A stretch of 64,000 bases of DNA from Flavobacteriales bacterium UBA6057 (lineage in GTDB: Bacteria > Bacteroidota > Bacteroidia > Flavobacteriales_G > Salibacteraceae): positions 124,001 to 188,000 of the forward strand of contig DIYJ01000018.1 of NCBI GenBank assembly GCA_002428995.1. The letters are read 5' to 3'. This document shows, in pieces, positions 50,672 to 60,327 of the stretch; positions within the stretch are counted from its first letter, which is position 1, and each line of letters starts with the position of its first letter. Position numbers and translations under genes: made by a program. Below the pieces are notes generated by a model. The model was not told where the DNA came from. It worked only from the letters and a program-made list of their open reading frames with translations, and did no database searches.

Positions 50672-51445
50672 TTACCCTTTGGTGACGGCCTTGCGTTCAA
50701 CCAGCTCGTCCAGCCACTCGCAGATCACCTGTGGTGAGTTGATTACCATTTTGTGCGTACTACCTGCTACTAAACGGTCATAGATCGCTTTTTTGCGGAC
50801 AGGAATAATGCTGTCTTCACTTCCGTGAATTCTGAAGATCGGGCACGTAAGCCCCTCGGAATTGCCCTTCCAACGAATGATCTTGTCGATTTGCCAATTC
50901 ATGAACCTCGCTCCCGTATCCTTGATCATTTCGAGGTAGAGCTTTCTGTTCGCGTGCGCTTTCACTCCTCTCATTGCAAATGGTGTAGCCAGATAGATGC
51001 TTAGAAAGAAGGAGTTGTTCAGATGATGCAATGGAAGTATGCGTCCCATTTGGTAGTGCTTAGGAAGCTCTTCCAGACGTTCTGCAGATGAAACCAGGGC
51101 GATGAACTCGGGTGTATGCAGCCTTGCCATTTCCTGCGCCAGCATACCTCCCATGGAAACACCGGCCAGGGCAAAGGTCTCTGTGGTGTCTACCTGATCC
51201 ATCAACAAGGCGGCATATTCAGCCAACGAGGATGACGAGCGATAATCTACCCACTCAATGCATTGAACATCATAGTTCTGAAGGTTGAACCCACTGAATA
51301 CTCTACAGTCGGTAGCCATTCCGGGAATGAGGTAGAGCTTCATTTTGTGGTCGTTTTGGGCCTTTATTCCGGTCATGGAAAGAAGTGCTAGCAAGACGCA
51401 TGCCGCACGTAAAAAGAGGCTTTTTATGCCGTTGAAGGCTGTCAA
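50672..51445 (-). CDS. Alpha/beta hydrolase, probably exported
   Basis: 257 residues from TTG 51445, whose TTGA overlaps the stop of the upstream gene; a TTG at 51475 is also in frame. A hydrophobic N-terminal segment ends in MTGIKAQ. Then come 'LIPGMATDCRVF', the nucleophile elbow AGVSMGG (Ser), an Asp/His-rich C-terminal 'IHGSEDSIIPV', and a likely catalytic His near 'STHKMVINSPQ'. Substrate unknown. Confidence 0.75.
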   Translation of the reverse strand: MTAFNGIKSLFLRAACVLLALLSMTGIKAQNDHKMKLYLIPGMATDCRVFSGFNLQNYDVQCIEWVDYRSSSSLAEYAALLMDQVDTTETFALAGVSMGGMLAQEMARLHTPEFIALVSSAERLEELPKHYQMGRILPLHHLNNSFFLSIYLATPFAMRGVKAHANRKLYLEMIKDTGARFMNWQIDKIIRWKGNSEGLTCPIFRIHGSEDSIIPVRKKAIYDRLVAGSTHKMVINSPQVICEWLDELVERKAVTKG

Positions 51446-51744
51446 GCCTTTCCCCTGATCTTGGCAAACCACCAACGCAAGCCTACAAAGAGGAAACGCC
51501 AGTCTTTGAAAAACTCGGGTGGATGCCCTTCAAACCAATGGCCTACGAACTGGAAAACCCATCCGAGCAGAAACAATCCCAGTGCGATCATCCAAAGACC
51601 TTGAATGAAGGGAGAGGCCAGAAAGAGTAGGAGGGAAACCACAATCATTGGGATTCCGATGGTGTGACAGAGCCTATTGGCTGCATTTTGATGACCCTCA
51701 GAATATTCCTGGATCCACTCTTCCCATGGGCGATTTCCTAGCAT
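51442..51744 (-). CDS. Mpo1-like/DUF962 membrane protein
   Basis: 100 residues: 'EYSEGHQNAANRLCHTIGIPMIV', two helices, 'FVGHWFEGHPPEFFKDWRFLFVG'. Two His-rich motifs (H-x-x-x-x-x-x-x-H and GHxxEGHxP) are those of the Mpo1/YGL010w family, 2-hydroxy-fatty-acid dioxygenases in yeast. The bacterial role is inferred only. It is upstream of and overlaps the alpha/beta hydrolase gene. Confidence 0.85.
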   Translation of the reverse strand: MLGNRPWEEWIQEYSEGHQNAANRLCHTIGIPMIVVSLLLFLASPFIQGLWMIALGLFLLGWVFQFVGHWFEGHPPEFFKDWRFLFVGLRWWFAKIRGKA

Positions 51745-51804
51745 GACTGGTTGTTTTGATGCCTCTCAAATATAGCGAACTGAAATCGCTGCTCCCAGCG
51801 TTGG

Positions 51805-53601
51805 CTAGCTACCAAGTCTGAAGATGCGAAACTGGAACGGCCCGGAGTTGGTCTCAATGCGCAGGACATACAGGCCATTTTTGAGATCGGGAAGCTGTAT
51901 TTCTGCGATCCGATCCGTTGGGTCCAGCTCGTCCGTTGCTATGAGTGTTCCGTTCAGGGTGAACACCTCATAGAATTGCAGCGTGTAATTGTTCGAGTAA
52001 ATGGCGATCGCTTCACCCTTAGTGGCAAAGTTCTCCGTATTGGCGATAAAAGGCCCTGTAATGAGCGGATTCACTCCGAGAGTGTCCTCGCATCCGGGAA
52101 GGAAGCCACGAGCGCAGAAAACGAGCCTAATGGCTTCAGAATTGACTCCGTCATTCAACGCGGAGTCGGCTTGCATGAACAATAGAGCGGCAGCCTGCAA
52201 ATCCATGTTTCGCACGTAGCTGTACATGGAGTTAAACAAGATTTGATCGGTGGCAGTCCTTCCGAGCTTTTCCTGGATTTCCATCAGACTGCTGGCCCAC
52301 ATTTCACCGTCTCCGTAAATGTTGTCTGTCAATTCAGAAGGGTAGGTGCGTTGCACATCCGCAAACCGTCCTGACCAATACTCGTTGTGTCCGTCCCAGT
52401 TAAACACCTCGTAGGCCTTGTAGTCGCTGAACTGCAGTGAATAGGATACCGCCAAATAGTCTCCAAAACCTTCATCGATCGCTTGTCGCTGTCCTCCCAC
52501 ATTTGTTCCCGGGGCGCAGCTATGGGAGATCGCGTGGCCGTATTCATGAACGATCACGTCTGCATCTTCCGCATCGTCCACTCCACCACGACCAAACTCA
52601 ATCCTCGGACCGGAAGTGTAGAACACACTTTGGTCGCTGTCATTCAAGCCGTTGGGATCTACGGAGATTGAATAGTTGACGAGGTTGGTGAAACCCAGCG
52701 ACTGCAGATAGGTCTGCATTTCATTGATGTGGTAATAAGCGTTGACCGCTTCAAAACCCGGATCACCGCGCTCGAAAAAGAACTCCCCGCTGAATGAATT
52801 AGGCACAGGAACAAAGGGCGCGCTAACATCTTCGATAACACAGGCCTCCGATTTCAAAACCCATCGTGAAAGCAGAGAATCCCAGGTGAGGGGAATGTCG
52901 ACCTCCGTTAACCATTGGTTTAGTGCTTCGCTGTTGGCATCATTGTTATCGATGTACGGATTTTCATACAAGGCTTCCGCCTGGGTGATGGGATCTGGAA
53001 GAAACACTTTGGCCCGGCCGATGGTGTCCTCTTCGTTGTAAAAAGCAGTAGGTGTAGAGAAGATGGTTTCACCGTCTGAGCTCACCAGACTTTCCCATTC
53101 CATCTCATCTTTTTTGTATTCAATAACCCATCCAGGTAAAAGTTTGTTTCGTTCTGGAAAATAGTGCTTTGTGACTTGTGTTTTTGTCTTCAAAACACTG
53201 TTCTCAGTCATCCACTTAGTGAGCGTGTTTGGGTTCCATGTCAGCGTTCTTTCCTTGCTTATCGGTGTGAGGTTTCGAGGGCTAATGACAGTGGTTTTTC
53301 CATTCAGAAACCTGTTCAGCTTTACTGTGATGCCATACACCGGGACATCTTGGTGCATGGCCTGATAGGCGTAGTGAGTCGCGATCTGGCTGCTGATGGC
53401 AGTGTCCAGTTTCAGCTGCACCTCCAATGCAAGGGATTCGGATAGCGCTCGTTCCAATTGCTGCACGCTAATGTCCTGCTCTGCCTGTAGAAACTCGTTC
53501 TCCGGCCATTCAAACAAATCTGTTTGGGCTGAGGCAGAGCTAGCCATCCATAAGATGGCGATGACCCAATTAAACCAGCGATGCGTAAGTGTCTGGAACA
53601 T
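51805..53601 (-). CDS. T9SS type A secreted zinc metalloprotease (M36/thermolysin-like)
   Basis: 598 residues from ATG 53601 (MFQTLTHRW; an ATG at 53622 is also in frame). A signal peptide (SASAQ) and an FTP-like propeptide part (about 40-160) precede the catalytic domain. That domain has VIVHEYGHAISH (HExxH, about residue 352) and the third ligand Glu in DEGFGDYLA (about 377). Residues ~515-598 are the type A sorting tail ('AIYSNNYTLQFYEVF', 'LKNGLYVLRIET'). It probably degrades extracellular protein. Overlaps the YigZ-like gene by 32 bases. Confidence 0.85.
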   Translation of the reverse strand: MFQTLTHRWFNWVIAILWMASSASAQTDLFEWPENEFLQAEQDISVQQLERALSESLALEVQLKLDTAISSQIATHYAYQAMHQDVPVYGITVKLNRFLNGKTTVISPRNLTPISKERTLTWNPNTLTKWMTENSVLKTKTQVTKHYFPERNKLLPGWVIEYKKDEMEWESLVSSDGETIFSTPTAFYNEEDTIGRAKVFLPDPITQAEALYENPYIDNNDANSEALNQWLTEVDIPLTWDSLLSRWVLKSEACVIEDVSAPFVPVPNSFSGEFFFERGDPGFEAVNAYYHINEMQTYLQSLGFTNLVNYSISVDPNGLNDSDQSVFYTSGPRIEFGRGGVDDAEDADVIVHEYGHAISHSCAPGTNVGGQRQAIDEGFGDYLAVSYSLQFSDYKAYEVFNWDGHNEYWSGRFADVQRTYPSELTDNIYGDGEMWASSLMEIQEKLGRTATDQILFNSMYSYVRNMDLQAAALLFMQADSALNDGVNSEAIRLVFCARGFLPGCEDTLGVNPLITGPFIANTENFATKGEAIAIYSNNYTLQFYEVFTLNGTLIATDELDPTDRIAEIQLPDLKNGLYVLRIETNSGPFQFRIFRLGS

Positions 53602-54178
53602 GTTCGAACGAAGATAGTGCATAGGTAACCTCGCTCTTGGGAACGCTAAAGGTTAAGGAACATTGTTCTTCAAACGTTTGGTTTTTGATCTCCCAAAGTG
53701 CCTTTGAATCCAGGATGTTCATGACTCCTGATGTGGCGGAGTAAGGAAATGAAACTGAAATGAAGCTTGTGTTTATTTTGGTAATCTTATTTTTTTGGGA
53801 AAGAGAAAGTTGTGTGCTCTCCTTGTAGGCTCTTATGAGTCCTGACTTTCCCAACTTTGTGCCTCCAAAATATCGGATTACAACTACTGCTACATTCTTC
53901 AGTTCATGGCTAAGAATCTGATTTAGAATGGGAAGTCCTGCGGTTCCGGAAGGTTCTCCATCATCGTTGCTACGCTCCTCAGGTTTTTCAATGCCAAAAA
54001 CGGCTCCGTAGCAAAAGTGTCGGGCACTGGAGTGTTTCTTTTTTAACGCTTGAATCTGTTGCTTCAGTTCAGCCTCGTTCGCGCAGGGGAAGGCGTAACT
54101 GAAGAACTTACTTCCTTTTTCACGGTAGTCTCCCTCTGAACCTTCACTCAATGTTTTGTAAGCGTCCGGATGATTCAT
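53570..54178 (-). CDS. YigZ/IMPACT family protein
   Basis: 202 residues from ATG 54178 (MNHPDAYKTLSEGSEGDYRE), whose ATGA overlaps the EamA stop; the frame opens far upstream but without homology. 'GDYREKGSKFFSYAFPC', 'RHFCYGAVFG', 'SNDDGEPSGTAGLPIL' and 'VVVIRYFGGTKLGKSGLIRAY' are the UPF0029/IMPACT core, with a C-terminal DUF1949 ferredoxin-like domain. It is related to a translation-control factor in eukaryotes; the bacterial role is unclear. Confidence 0.92.
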   Translation of the reverse strand: MNHPDAYKTLSEGSEGDYREKGSKFFSYAFPCANEAELKQQIQALKKKHSSARHFCYGAVFGIEKPEERSNDDGEPSGTAGLPILNQILSHELKNVAVVVIRYFGGTKLGKSGLIRAYKESTQLSLSQKNKITKINTSFISVSFPYSATSGVMNILDSKALWEIKNQTFEEQCSLTFSVPKSEVTYALSSFEHVPDTYASLV

Positions 54179-55011
54179 GTGCTGAGGTAAAGTAGCCAAA
54201 TGGAAAAAGAAGCAAGCCCAAGGCCAGTCCAAACGCGAAGCTTTGGAGTCTCCCTGAAAAGCAGCATCGCCAATACTGCGGAGCAGAGCACGATCGCGAA
54301 ATTGTTGATGGGGAAGACAAAGGAACTTTCCCAACCCGGAAGGTCCAGTGCCTTCAGCAAAAAGTAGATCGATCCGAAGTTGATCATCCCAAGTATCAAC
54401 CCTCCCAGTGCGGAACGGCCCGATACTTTGCGTTCCGTGGTTGTGATATGATGAGATGCAGCCGTTAAAAAGGCGAAGGAGAACACCGTGGATATGAAAA
54501 GTGGTGTTTGGCCTTCACCAAGCAGCTTTACCTGAAAAAGCTTCAGACTGGCTTCTATGCCACCAGAGCCTAAAAAGAGAATGAGCGGCCATATCCAGAG
54601 GCCTTTGCGAGTATCGCCCTGGGCAGTGAGCACCACAGCCGCGATACCTACCAGAATTCCGACCACCTTCAGCCAGTTGAGGCTTTCATTCAATATGGTG
54701 AGGCCAACCATTACTGGAATCACCACGCTCATTTTGGAGAATACCACGCTGACGGCCACTCCATTTTCCTGTGCAGTCTTCGCCATGACCCTGAAAATCA
54801 TGTAGAAAAAAACGCCCATCAAGGCCGAGGGAAGAAACCATGGCTCTGCAAACCAAAGCTCAGTAGGCCGGTAAATCAGATATCCTGTTGAAGCTGCGGT
54901 TAGGTAGTTGATCATAATTGCATGACGGGTATGCACCTGAGCGTCAGTAAACGAACGAAACAGCAGCAAGATGCCCGAGCTGCATAGTACACTACCCAAA
55001 AGCCAGATCAT
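54175..55011 (-). CDS. EamA (DMT) family transporter
   Basis: 278 residues with ten predicted helices and an EamA repeat layout: 'VVFSKMSVVIPVMVGLTILNESLNWLKVVGILVG' in the first half and 'FPINNFAIVLCSAVLAMLLFRETPKLRVWTGLGL' in the second. Probably a metabolite exporter. It overlaps ribD (55008) and yigZ by four bases each, so the three are likely co-translated. Confidence 0.9.
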   Translation of the reverse strand: MIWLLGSVLCSSGILLLFRSFTDAQVHTRHAIMINYLTAASTGYLIYRPTELWFAEPWFLPSALMGVFFYMIFRVMAKTAQENGVAVSVVFSKMSVVIPVMVGLTILNESLNWLKVVGILVGIAAVVLTAQGDTRKGLWIWPLILFLGSGGIEASLKLFQVKLLGEGQTPLFISTVFSFAFLTAASHHITTTERKVSGRSALGGLILGMINFGSIYFLLKALDLPGWESSFVFPINNFAIVLCSAVLAMLLFRETPKLRVWTGLGLASFSIWLLYLST

Positions 55012-56048
55012 GCGCGAAAGTAAAACTGCAGATGGTCTTCATCGATCTGCTGGGAATAGGTGGACGAAGCATCAAAACGCGGAGCCTGAACACCCTCACC
55101 GATGCACTTGGAACCGCTGAAAACCCTCGCTTCATCCCAGAGCCCATGATCGATGAAACCTTGAAGTGTAGTGGTGCCACCTTCAATGATCACAGATTGA
55201 ATGCCTTCGTTGTAGAGTGTTTTCAGAATGTCATGCAAGAAGGTTTCCGGGTTCTGAAGTTGAATGCGCCTAACATTTCCTTGAATCGATGATTCCAGTG
55301 CGTTGAATACCCAGGTGTGATTTCCATCGTCCAGCAAATGACCTGAGGTGTATTGCAGTTGCGGGTCGATCAGTAAGCGCAATGGGTCTTTGCCATTCCA
55401 AAGTCGGGCGGTCAGTTTAGGGTTGTCCAGCTGGGCGGTATTGCGTCCTACCAGAATGGCATCTTCCTCGGCACGCCAGCGGTGCACCAGTCGATTACTC
55501 TCTTTGCCGGTGATTTTAAGCGCTTCCAGGCCGTCTTCTGCCTTTCTGTGGTGGTCGAGGTATCTGTCAGCGGTCTGAGCCCATTTGAGGATGGTGTAGG
55601 CCCTCTGGGCACGGTGAAACGTGAAAAACCTGCGATTCAACATCGAACCTTCGGAGTCAAGGACACCTGTTACTACTTCGATACCTGCTTCTTTCATGCG
55701 CGCGATGCCCTTGCCTGCGACTTCTGCAAACGGGTCAATGTTGGACACTACCACTCTTGGAATGCCTGATCGAATGATGAGATCGGCACAAGGAGGTGTT
55801 TTGCCGAAATGGGCGCAGGGTTCCAGGTTCACGTAGATAGTGGAGTCTCGCAGCAGCGCGTGATCTTTAACAGCTCCAATGGCGTTCACTTCAGCATGCG
55901 CCTTTCCATGCTGCCGATGGTAGCCTTCGCCAATTATCCTGCCTTCATGCACCACTACGCTGCCAACCAAGGGATTAGGAGAGGCGCTTCCAAGCCCTTG
56001 CGCTGCCAGTTGAAAACAGCGCTTCATGTATTCTTCCAGCACTTCCAC
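55008..56048 (-). CDS. ribD: Bifunctional riboflavin biosynthesis deaminase/reductase
   Basis: 346 residues from GTG 56048 (ATG 56027 is the alternative). N-terminal deaminase: HAEVNAIG (His51, Glu53) and EPCAHFGKTPPC (Cys78, Cys87) bind zinc. C-terminal reductase: 'LKWAQTADRYL', 'AILVGRNTAQLDNPKLTAR', 'IIEGGTTTLQGFI'. It acts in the second and third steps of riboflavin synthesis. Transcribed divergently from prmC. Confidence 0.95.
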   Translation of the reverse strand: MEVLEEYMKRCFQLAAQGLGSASPNPLVGSVVVHEGRIIGEGYHRQHGKAHAEVNAIGAVKDHALLRDSTIYVNLEPCAHFGKTPPCADLIIRSGIPRVVVSNIDPFAEVAGKGIARMKEAGIEVVTGVLDSEGSMLNRRFFTFHRAQRAYTILKWAQTADRYLDHHRKAEDGLEALKITGKESNRLVHRWRAEEDAILVGRNTAQLDNPKLTARLWNGKDPLRLLIDPQLQYTSGHLLDDGNHTWVFNALESSIQGNVRRIQLQNPETFLHDILKTLYNEGIQSVIIEGGTTTLQGFIDHGLWDEARVFSGSKCIGEGVQAPRFDASSTYSQQIDEDHLQFYFRA

Positions 56049-56146
56049 GGGTGTAAAGTTAGGAGTGTGCAGGAGATCAGAATCCTGATTTGTGCTGCTG
56101 ACAAGTCTCTTTTGCGTGGCGATGGTTCACCCTTCATCTTTGCAGC

Positions 56147-56989
56147 ATGCTACATCGAGAATTCCGCCAGTTCTTTTATCAGTCTTTGACCGAGCACTAT
56201 CTCCAGGGAGAGCTCATGGCGCTTTACCATTGGTGCATGGAGGAAATCCATGGTTGGAATCGATCGGTAGCCTATTTACACAACGATGAAGCGCTTGATG
56301 CTGTGCATCTGAAACGCTGGGAAGATGCGATCAAGCGGTTGCAACAAAAGGAACCTGTGCAGTACATTTTCAATAAGGCACACTTTCGCGAACTGGAGTT
56401 GTTTGTAGATACAAATGTACTGGTTCCGCGTCCTGAAACGGAGGAACTCGTGGAGCTTGTGTTGCAGCGGGAATCGCAGAATGCCGCGCGAGTTCTTGAC
56501 ATTGGAACCGGCTCAGGATGCATTGCTCTGGCACTGAAATCAGAGCGACCGGACCTTGAGGTAAAAGCCTGTGATGTATCAGAAGAGGCATTGAGTATAG
56601 CTGAGCGAAATGCAAAAGCTCTGGACCTCAACGTTCACTTTTTCCAGATGGATGTGGGAGACCCGGAGCAAGGCAGTCAGGTGCAAAACACGGATATCAT
56701 CGTTTCCAATCCTCCCTACATTCAGGAGTCAAGCAAGGGTGCGATGGAAAGCAATGTGTTGGACTTTGAACCACATCTCGCATTGTTTGCCCCGGAAAAT
56801 GATCCTTTCTTTTTTTTCAGGGCGATTACCAGACTTGGTAATGATGCAGGAGTCCGCAGTGTGTACTTTGAAACAGAAGCTGTTGATACACCAGAGTTGG
56901 TGGCAGATCTGAAGACTGAGTGGGAGGGAAGTATCTCGGTAGAAAAGGATTTGCAGGGAAAAGAACGTTTTTTGGTTCTGAGCCGTTGA
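56147..56989 (+). CDS. prmC: Release factor glutamine methyltransferase
   Basis: 280 residues. It methylates the GGQ glutamine of RF1/RF2. An N-terminal helical domain is followed by 'PVQYIFNKAHFRELELFV', 'VPRPETEELVELV', SAM motif DIGTGSGCIALAL (118-130) and catalytic NPPYI (188-192). The ATG starts 98 bases from the ribD start on the other strand. Confidence 0.92.
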   Translation: MLHREFRQFFYQSLTEHYLQGELMALYHWCMEEIHGWNRSVAYLHNDEALDAVHLKRWEDAIKRLQQKEPVQYIFNKAHFRELELFVDTNVLVPRPETEELVELVLQRESQNAARVLDIGTGSGCIALALKSERPDLEVKACDVSEEALSIAERNAKALDLNVHFFQMDVGDPEQGSQVQNTDIIVSNPPYIQESSKGAMESNVLDFEPHLALFAPENDPFFFFRAITRLGNDAGVRSVYFETEAVDTPELVADLKTEWEGSISVEKDLQGKERFLVLSR

Positions 56990-57186
56990 AACGAGTTGCT
57001 GATCAGATCATTAGAAAATCAGATGATTAGATGATGAAGGTGTCGAATCCGGGAGTATTTATGTGTAGAGTGTATGCAATCATTTGTGGCTATAGCAAAA
57101 CTGTTGCGCTGTAAAATCTAAACTCTGAATGCGTTAAAGAAGATATGTGGATTGTCATGACTGCTGATCTTCCTAGCATTGAAAGT

Positions 57187-57215
57187 GGGAGTGACTAACA
57201 GAATCAGCCACTCCC
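57187..57215 (-). terminator. Possible hairpin terminator after ssb
   Basis: GGGAGTG (57187-57193) and CACTCCC (57209-57215) form a 7 bp stem, with no long T run on either strand. It lies 7 bases beyond the ssb stop and could serve both convergent genes. Confidence 0.35.
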
Positions 57216-57222
57216 TTATGAT

Positions 57223-57570
57223 TCAGGCTGCTTGTTCCCTTCGTCCTAGCATTACCAGTTCGGTGACTACCACTTCGGTGGTGTAGCGCTTATCGCCCTC
57301 TTTGGTTTCCCATGAGCGGGTTACCAGCTTTCCTTCGATGGCGACTTCCTGGCCTTTTTGAAGGAACTTATCTGCAATCTCAGCGGTACGGCCCCACATT
57401 ACCAGATTGTGCCACTGCGTGTCTTGTACGCGCTCACCCTTGCTGTTTTTATACACTTCGTGGGTGGCGATGCTCACTTTTGCCATCTTCTTGTCTGTTT
57501 CAAACAATCTCACTTCTGGGTCCATTCCAAGGTTTCCGATCAGTTGTACACGATTCTTCAAAGCGTTCAT
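57223..57570 (-). CDS. ssb: Single-stranded DNA-binding protein
   Basis: 115 residues: OB-fold with 'MNALKNRVQLIGNLGMDPEVR', 'VSIATHEVYKN', 'DTQWHNLVMWGRTAEIADKFLQKGQEVAIEG'. It ends at '...LGRREQAA' and lacks the acidic DDDIPF-type tail with which SSB recruits repair proteins. This suggests an accessory SSB rather than the main replication copy; otherwise the enzyme is normal. Confidence 0.92.
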   Translation of the reverse strand: MNALKNRVQLIGNLGMDPEVRLFETDKKMAKVSIATHEVYKNSKGERVQDTQWHNLVMWGRTAEIADKFLQKGQEVAIEGKLVTRSWETKEGDKRYTTEVVVTELVMLGRREQAA

Positions 57571-57930
57571 AGCTATTTGATTTATTGGTTGTTTTTAAAG
57601 GTTTATGCCCGTCAGCGTTTGCTTCGCTCCTGATGTGCAATCATCTTCGTCCTGTTACTCTCTCGCCTCTAGCGCTGTCGTTACTTCTATTGACTGATGA
57701 TCTTGACTCTGTTGGAGGGAAGCATCCGATGAATGAACGATGACACAAAGAACCCGTGAGCTCGAGAAGTGAGTCGGTTGTTACCCGTTTAGTGTCGATA
57801 GCAAACGTTTGTAAGTGATTGTTGAGGCTCGAATTTTTTCAGCTTAGAGAGGTCCAACTCCTTTGTATTCAGGCGTTTTCTGTTGTTTTGTGTCTGAAGG
57901 TTCAACCTGACCTGATCCTAAAATTTAGAT
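57571..57930. other. Intergenic region between ssb and a GNAT gene
   Basis: 360 bases without a credible gene; small ORFs in several frames show no coding signature. It must hold promoters for both divergent genes. The only box-like string near the GNAT start is TAAAATTTAG, an imperfect -7 element. Nothing else was recognised. Confidence 0.4.
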
Positions 57931-58488
57931 ATGAACGCTTTATCTGTTCGCGAACTTTCTGCCGATTTCATTCCACATATCGTCTCGTATTGGGTGAAGT
58001 CAAGCGATGATCACTTGCTGGCCATGGGGGCGGATCCAAAAAAGGTTCCAAGCCAGGATCAGTTTTCGGAAGCGCTGAATGCACAGCTCGAAACTCCATA
58101 TGAAGGGAAACAGAGCTATGCCTTGATCTGGTTTGCGGACGGTGAGCCTATTGGTCACAGTAACGTCAACAAGATCCAGTTTGGAAAGGAAGCATTCATG
58201 CATCTGCACCTATGGGAATCGAAGACCAGGGCTTCAGGCAGAGGCAGGCAACTGGTGATCCGATCCTTGCCTTTCTTTTTTGAGAACCTTCAGCTTGAGC
58301 GTCTTTTTTGTGAGCCTTATGCTAAAAACGAAGCTCCAAATCGAACACTGGCGAGTGTGGGATTCAGCTTTGAGAAGGAGTATACGACCATTCCGGGCAG
58401 CATCAATTTTGAGCAACCTGTCAAGCGCTGGGGGCTCCATCGTGAGCAGTACCAAAAGTTGGGCTATCAGCATCCTTCCGCAAGCTAG
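57931..58488 (+). CDS. GNAT family N-acetyltransferase
   Basis: 185 residues. The last two-thirds follow the GNAT fold: 'YALIWFADGEPIGHSNVNKI', 'HLHLWESKTRASGRGRQLVI' (acetyl-CoA pyrophosphate loop, R-x-x-G-x-G/R) and 'CEPYAKNEAPNRTLASVGF'. Small-molecule or protein acetylation is likely; substrate unknown. Confidence 0.85.
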   Translation: MNALSVRELSADFIPHIVSYWVKSSDDHLLAMGADPKKVPSQDQFSEALNAQLETPYEGKQSYALIWFADGEPIGHSNVNKIQFGKEAFMHLHLWESKTRASGRGRQLVIRSLPFFFENLQLERLFCEPYAKNEAPNRTLASVGFSFEKEYTTIPGSINFEQPVKRWGLHREQYQKLGYQHPSAS

Positions 58489-58533
58489 AAGCCACGCAGC
58501 TTGGAAGCTTTAAAAAGGCCTCAGCAGCAAGAA

Positions 58534-60327
58534 CTAGAACGGGAAGAAGTAGGGAATGAGCAATGTGGATAGAATCCAGAACAGCAGATTGAGCCATACG
58601 CCAACTTTGATGAAATCTCGAAAGCGATAGCCTCCTGCTGAGTAGATCATCGTGTTGGTTTGATAACCTATGGGTGTCATAAAGCTGGCCGAAGCCGCAA
58701 TCATGGTAGCGATCAAAAAAGGAGTGGGTGAAAGGTCGAGTTCAACGGCTGTGGCAATGGCCAAGGGTGCGACCAGAGCGGCCGTGGCATTGTTGCTCAT
58801 CATCTCCGTCATGAGGCTTGTGAGCAGGTAAATACCCGATAAAATGGCCACCGGCCCCCATTGATAGAAGTGCTCAACAATACCCGATGCAATGGTTTCA
58901 GCGAGTCCTGAATTCTGCATGGCGACACCAAGGCTCAGGGCTCCGGCCAGCAGAAAAACGATCTTCCATTGTACCGCCCGGTACACTTCCTTCATGTTGA
59001 GACAGCCTGTCAACACCATCAGCACCACTCCAAGCAGTGTGCTGATCACAATCGACATCATTCCTGTGGATGCGGTGATGATGACTCCGAGAGTGATGAG
59101 GATCACAATCCAGAAGCGCTTTCGGTCAAACGATTGGATGCCTTCCTCTGTAAGCACAATGAAGGGAAGGTTCTGCTCCCTGGGATTTGACCTCCACTGT
59201 TCCAGGAAGTGGTTTTTCATCTCTACAAGGATGACGTCACCCGCTTGCAGCTTCACGTTCAGCAGGTGGTCGTGCACTACTTCCTCTCGCTGCCTGATCG
59301 CCAGAGGGGCTGAACGGTACCTGCGTCTGAAGTCAAACTGGCGGAGTGTTTTGCCTTCCAATTCAGAGTTTGTGGGAATGACGAGCTCTACAAAAGAGCT
59401 TCTGCCACCGCTGTCGTCAATCTCATCATCGTCCGTAAACGGCATTACGCGCACCTTCAGCTGATCTTTCATGCGCTTGATCTTCCCTACATCGCAGCGC
59501 ACCTTGAGCACATCAAAAGGTCGGAGCATCGTGTCTCCCTGTGGAAGGGTCATGGTGGTTCCATCTCTTCGAAGCTCCAGTATTTCCATGTCCATTTCCC
59601 TTACCAGCGGTGAGGCAAGGATGGAGACATCGGCAAGTTCTGATTCGGCAAGAATTTCGATTTCAGCCAAGTAATCGATCAGGCTTTCCTCCAGGGCGTC
59701 TTCATTGTTTTCGGTACGAGAAGGCAGAAGTCGCTGGCCAATGAAGATCATGAACAGGGAACCGACCAGCACGAGGCATGCACCCATGGGTGTCATCTGA
59801 AACATGGAGATGGGCTCGAGTCCGTTTTGCTCTGCGATGCCACTGATCAGGATATTGGTAGAGGTACCAATCAGTGTACAGGTTCCTCCAAAAATGGAGG
59901 CATAGCTCACCGGAATGAGGAGTTTAGAAGCGGTGCGGTTCGCGTTTTTTGCGATTTGCATCGTCACCGGAATCATCACCGCAACAACCGGTGTGTTGTT
60001 GATGAAAGCCGATACTGCGCTTACCACTAACATCAGCAGGATGACTCCGCGCTGGTAATGATTTCGGAAGGTTTTGGTCAGCAGGCCGGTGACATATTGC
60101 AGTGATCCGGTTTTCAGTATGGCCGCTGAGATCACAAACATGAAAGCCACCGTAAGCGTAGCCGGATTGCTGAAACCTGCAAGTCCCTCTTCAGGTGTGA
60201 TCACGCCTGAGAGAACCAGAGCGCCTATGATCATCAATGCAATCAGATCGATCGATAGCTTCTCGCTGATGAAGAGGATGGTGGCCCCTAACACCACAAG
60301 TAGCGTTATGATTGCTTGAGATTCCAA
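58534..60327 (-). CDS. SLC13-family permease with two TrkA-C domains
   Basis: 597 residues. It has about 11-12 helices in two inverted halves: 'FINNTPVVAVMIPVTMQIA' and 'MTEMMSNNATAALVAPLAIA' are the paired SNT-type (x-NN-T/A) substrate/Na+ sites. 'GTCTLIGTSTNILISG' and 'ASFMTPIGYQTNTMIYSAGGY' complete the family signature. Two TrkA-C domains lie between the halves (about 210-290 and 310-395). It probably transports dicarboxylate, sulfate or similar anions. Confidence 0.92.
   Translation of the reverse strand: MESQAIITLLVVLGATILFISEKLSIDLIALMIIGALVLSGVITPEEGLAGFSNPATLTVAFMFVISAAILKTGSLQYVTGLLTKTFRNHYQRGVILLMLVVSAVSAFINNTPVVAVMIPVTMQIAKNANRTASKLLIPVSYASIFGGTCTLIGTSTNILISGIAEQNGLEPISMFQMTPMGACLVLVGSLFMIFIGQRLLPSRTENNEDALEESLIDYLAEIEILAESELADVSILASPLVREMDMEILELRRDGTTMTLPQGDTMLRPFDVLKVRCDVGKIKRMKDQLKVRVMPFTDDDEIDDSGGRSSFVELVIPTNSELEGKTLRQFDFRRRYRSAPLAIRQREEVVHDHLLNVKLQAGDVILVEMKNHFLEQWRSNPREQNLPFIVLTEEGIQSFDRKRFWIVILITLGVIITASTGMMSIVISTLLGVVLMVLTGCLNMKEVYRAVQWKIVFLLAGALSLGVAMQNSGLAETIASGIVEHFYQWGPVAILSGIYLLTSLMTEMMSNNATAALVAPLAIATAVELDLSPTPFLIATMIAASASFMTPIGYQTNTMIYSAGGYRFRDFIKVGVWLNLLFWILSTLLIPYFFPF

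Noticed and set aside
50664..50682. CCAAAGG/CCTTTGG hairpin between bestrophin and hydrolase genes
   Set aside because: Short stem without a T run; too weak to call a terminator.
58892..59464. 190-codon open frame on the plus strand
   Set aside because: Antisense to the SLC13 permease; Ser/Arg-rich composition typical of a shadow frame.
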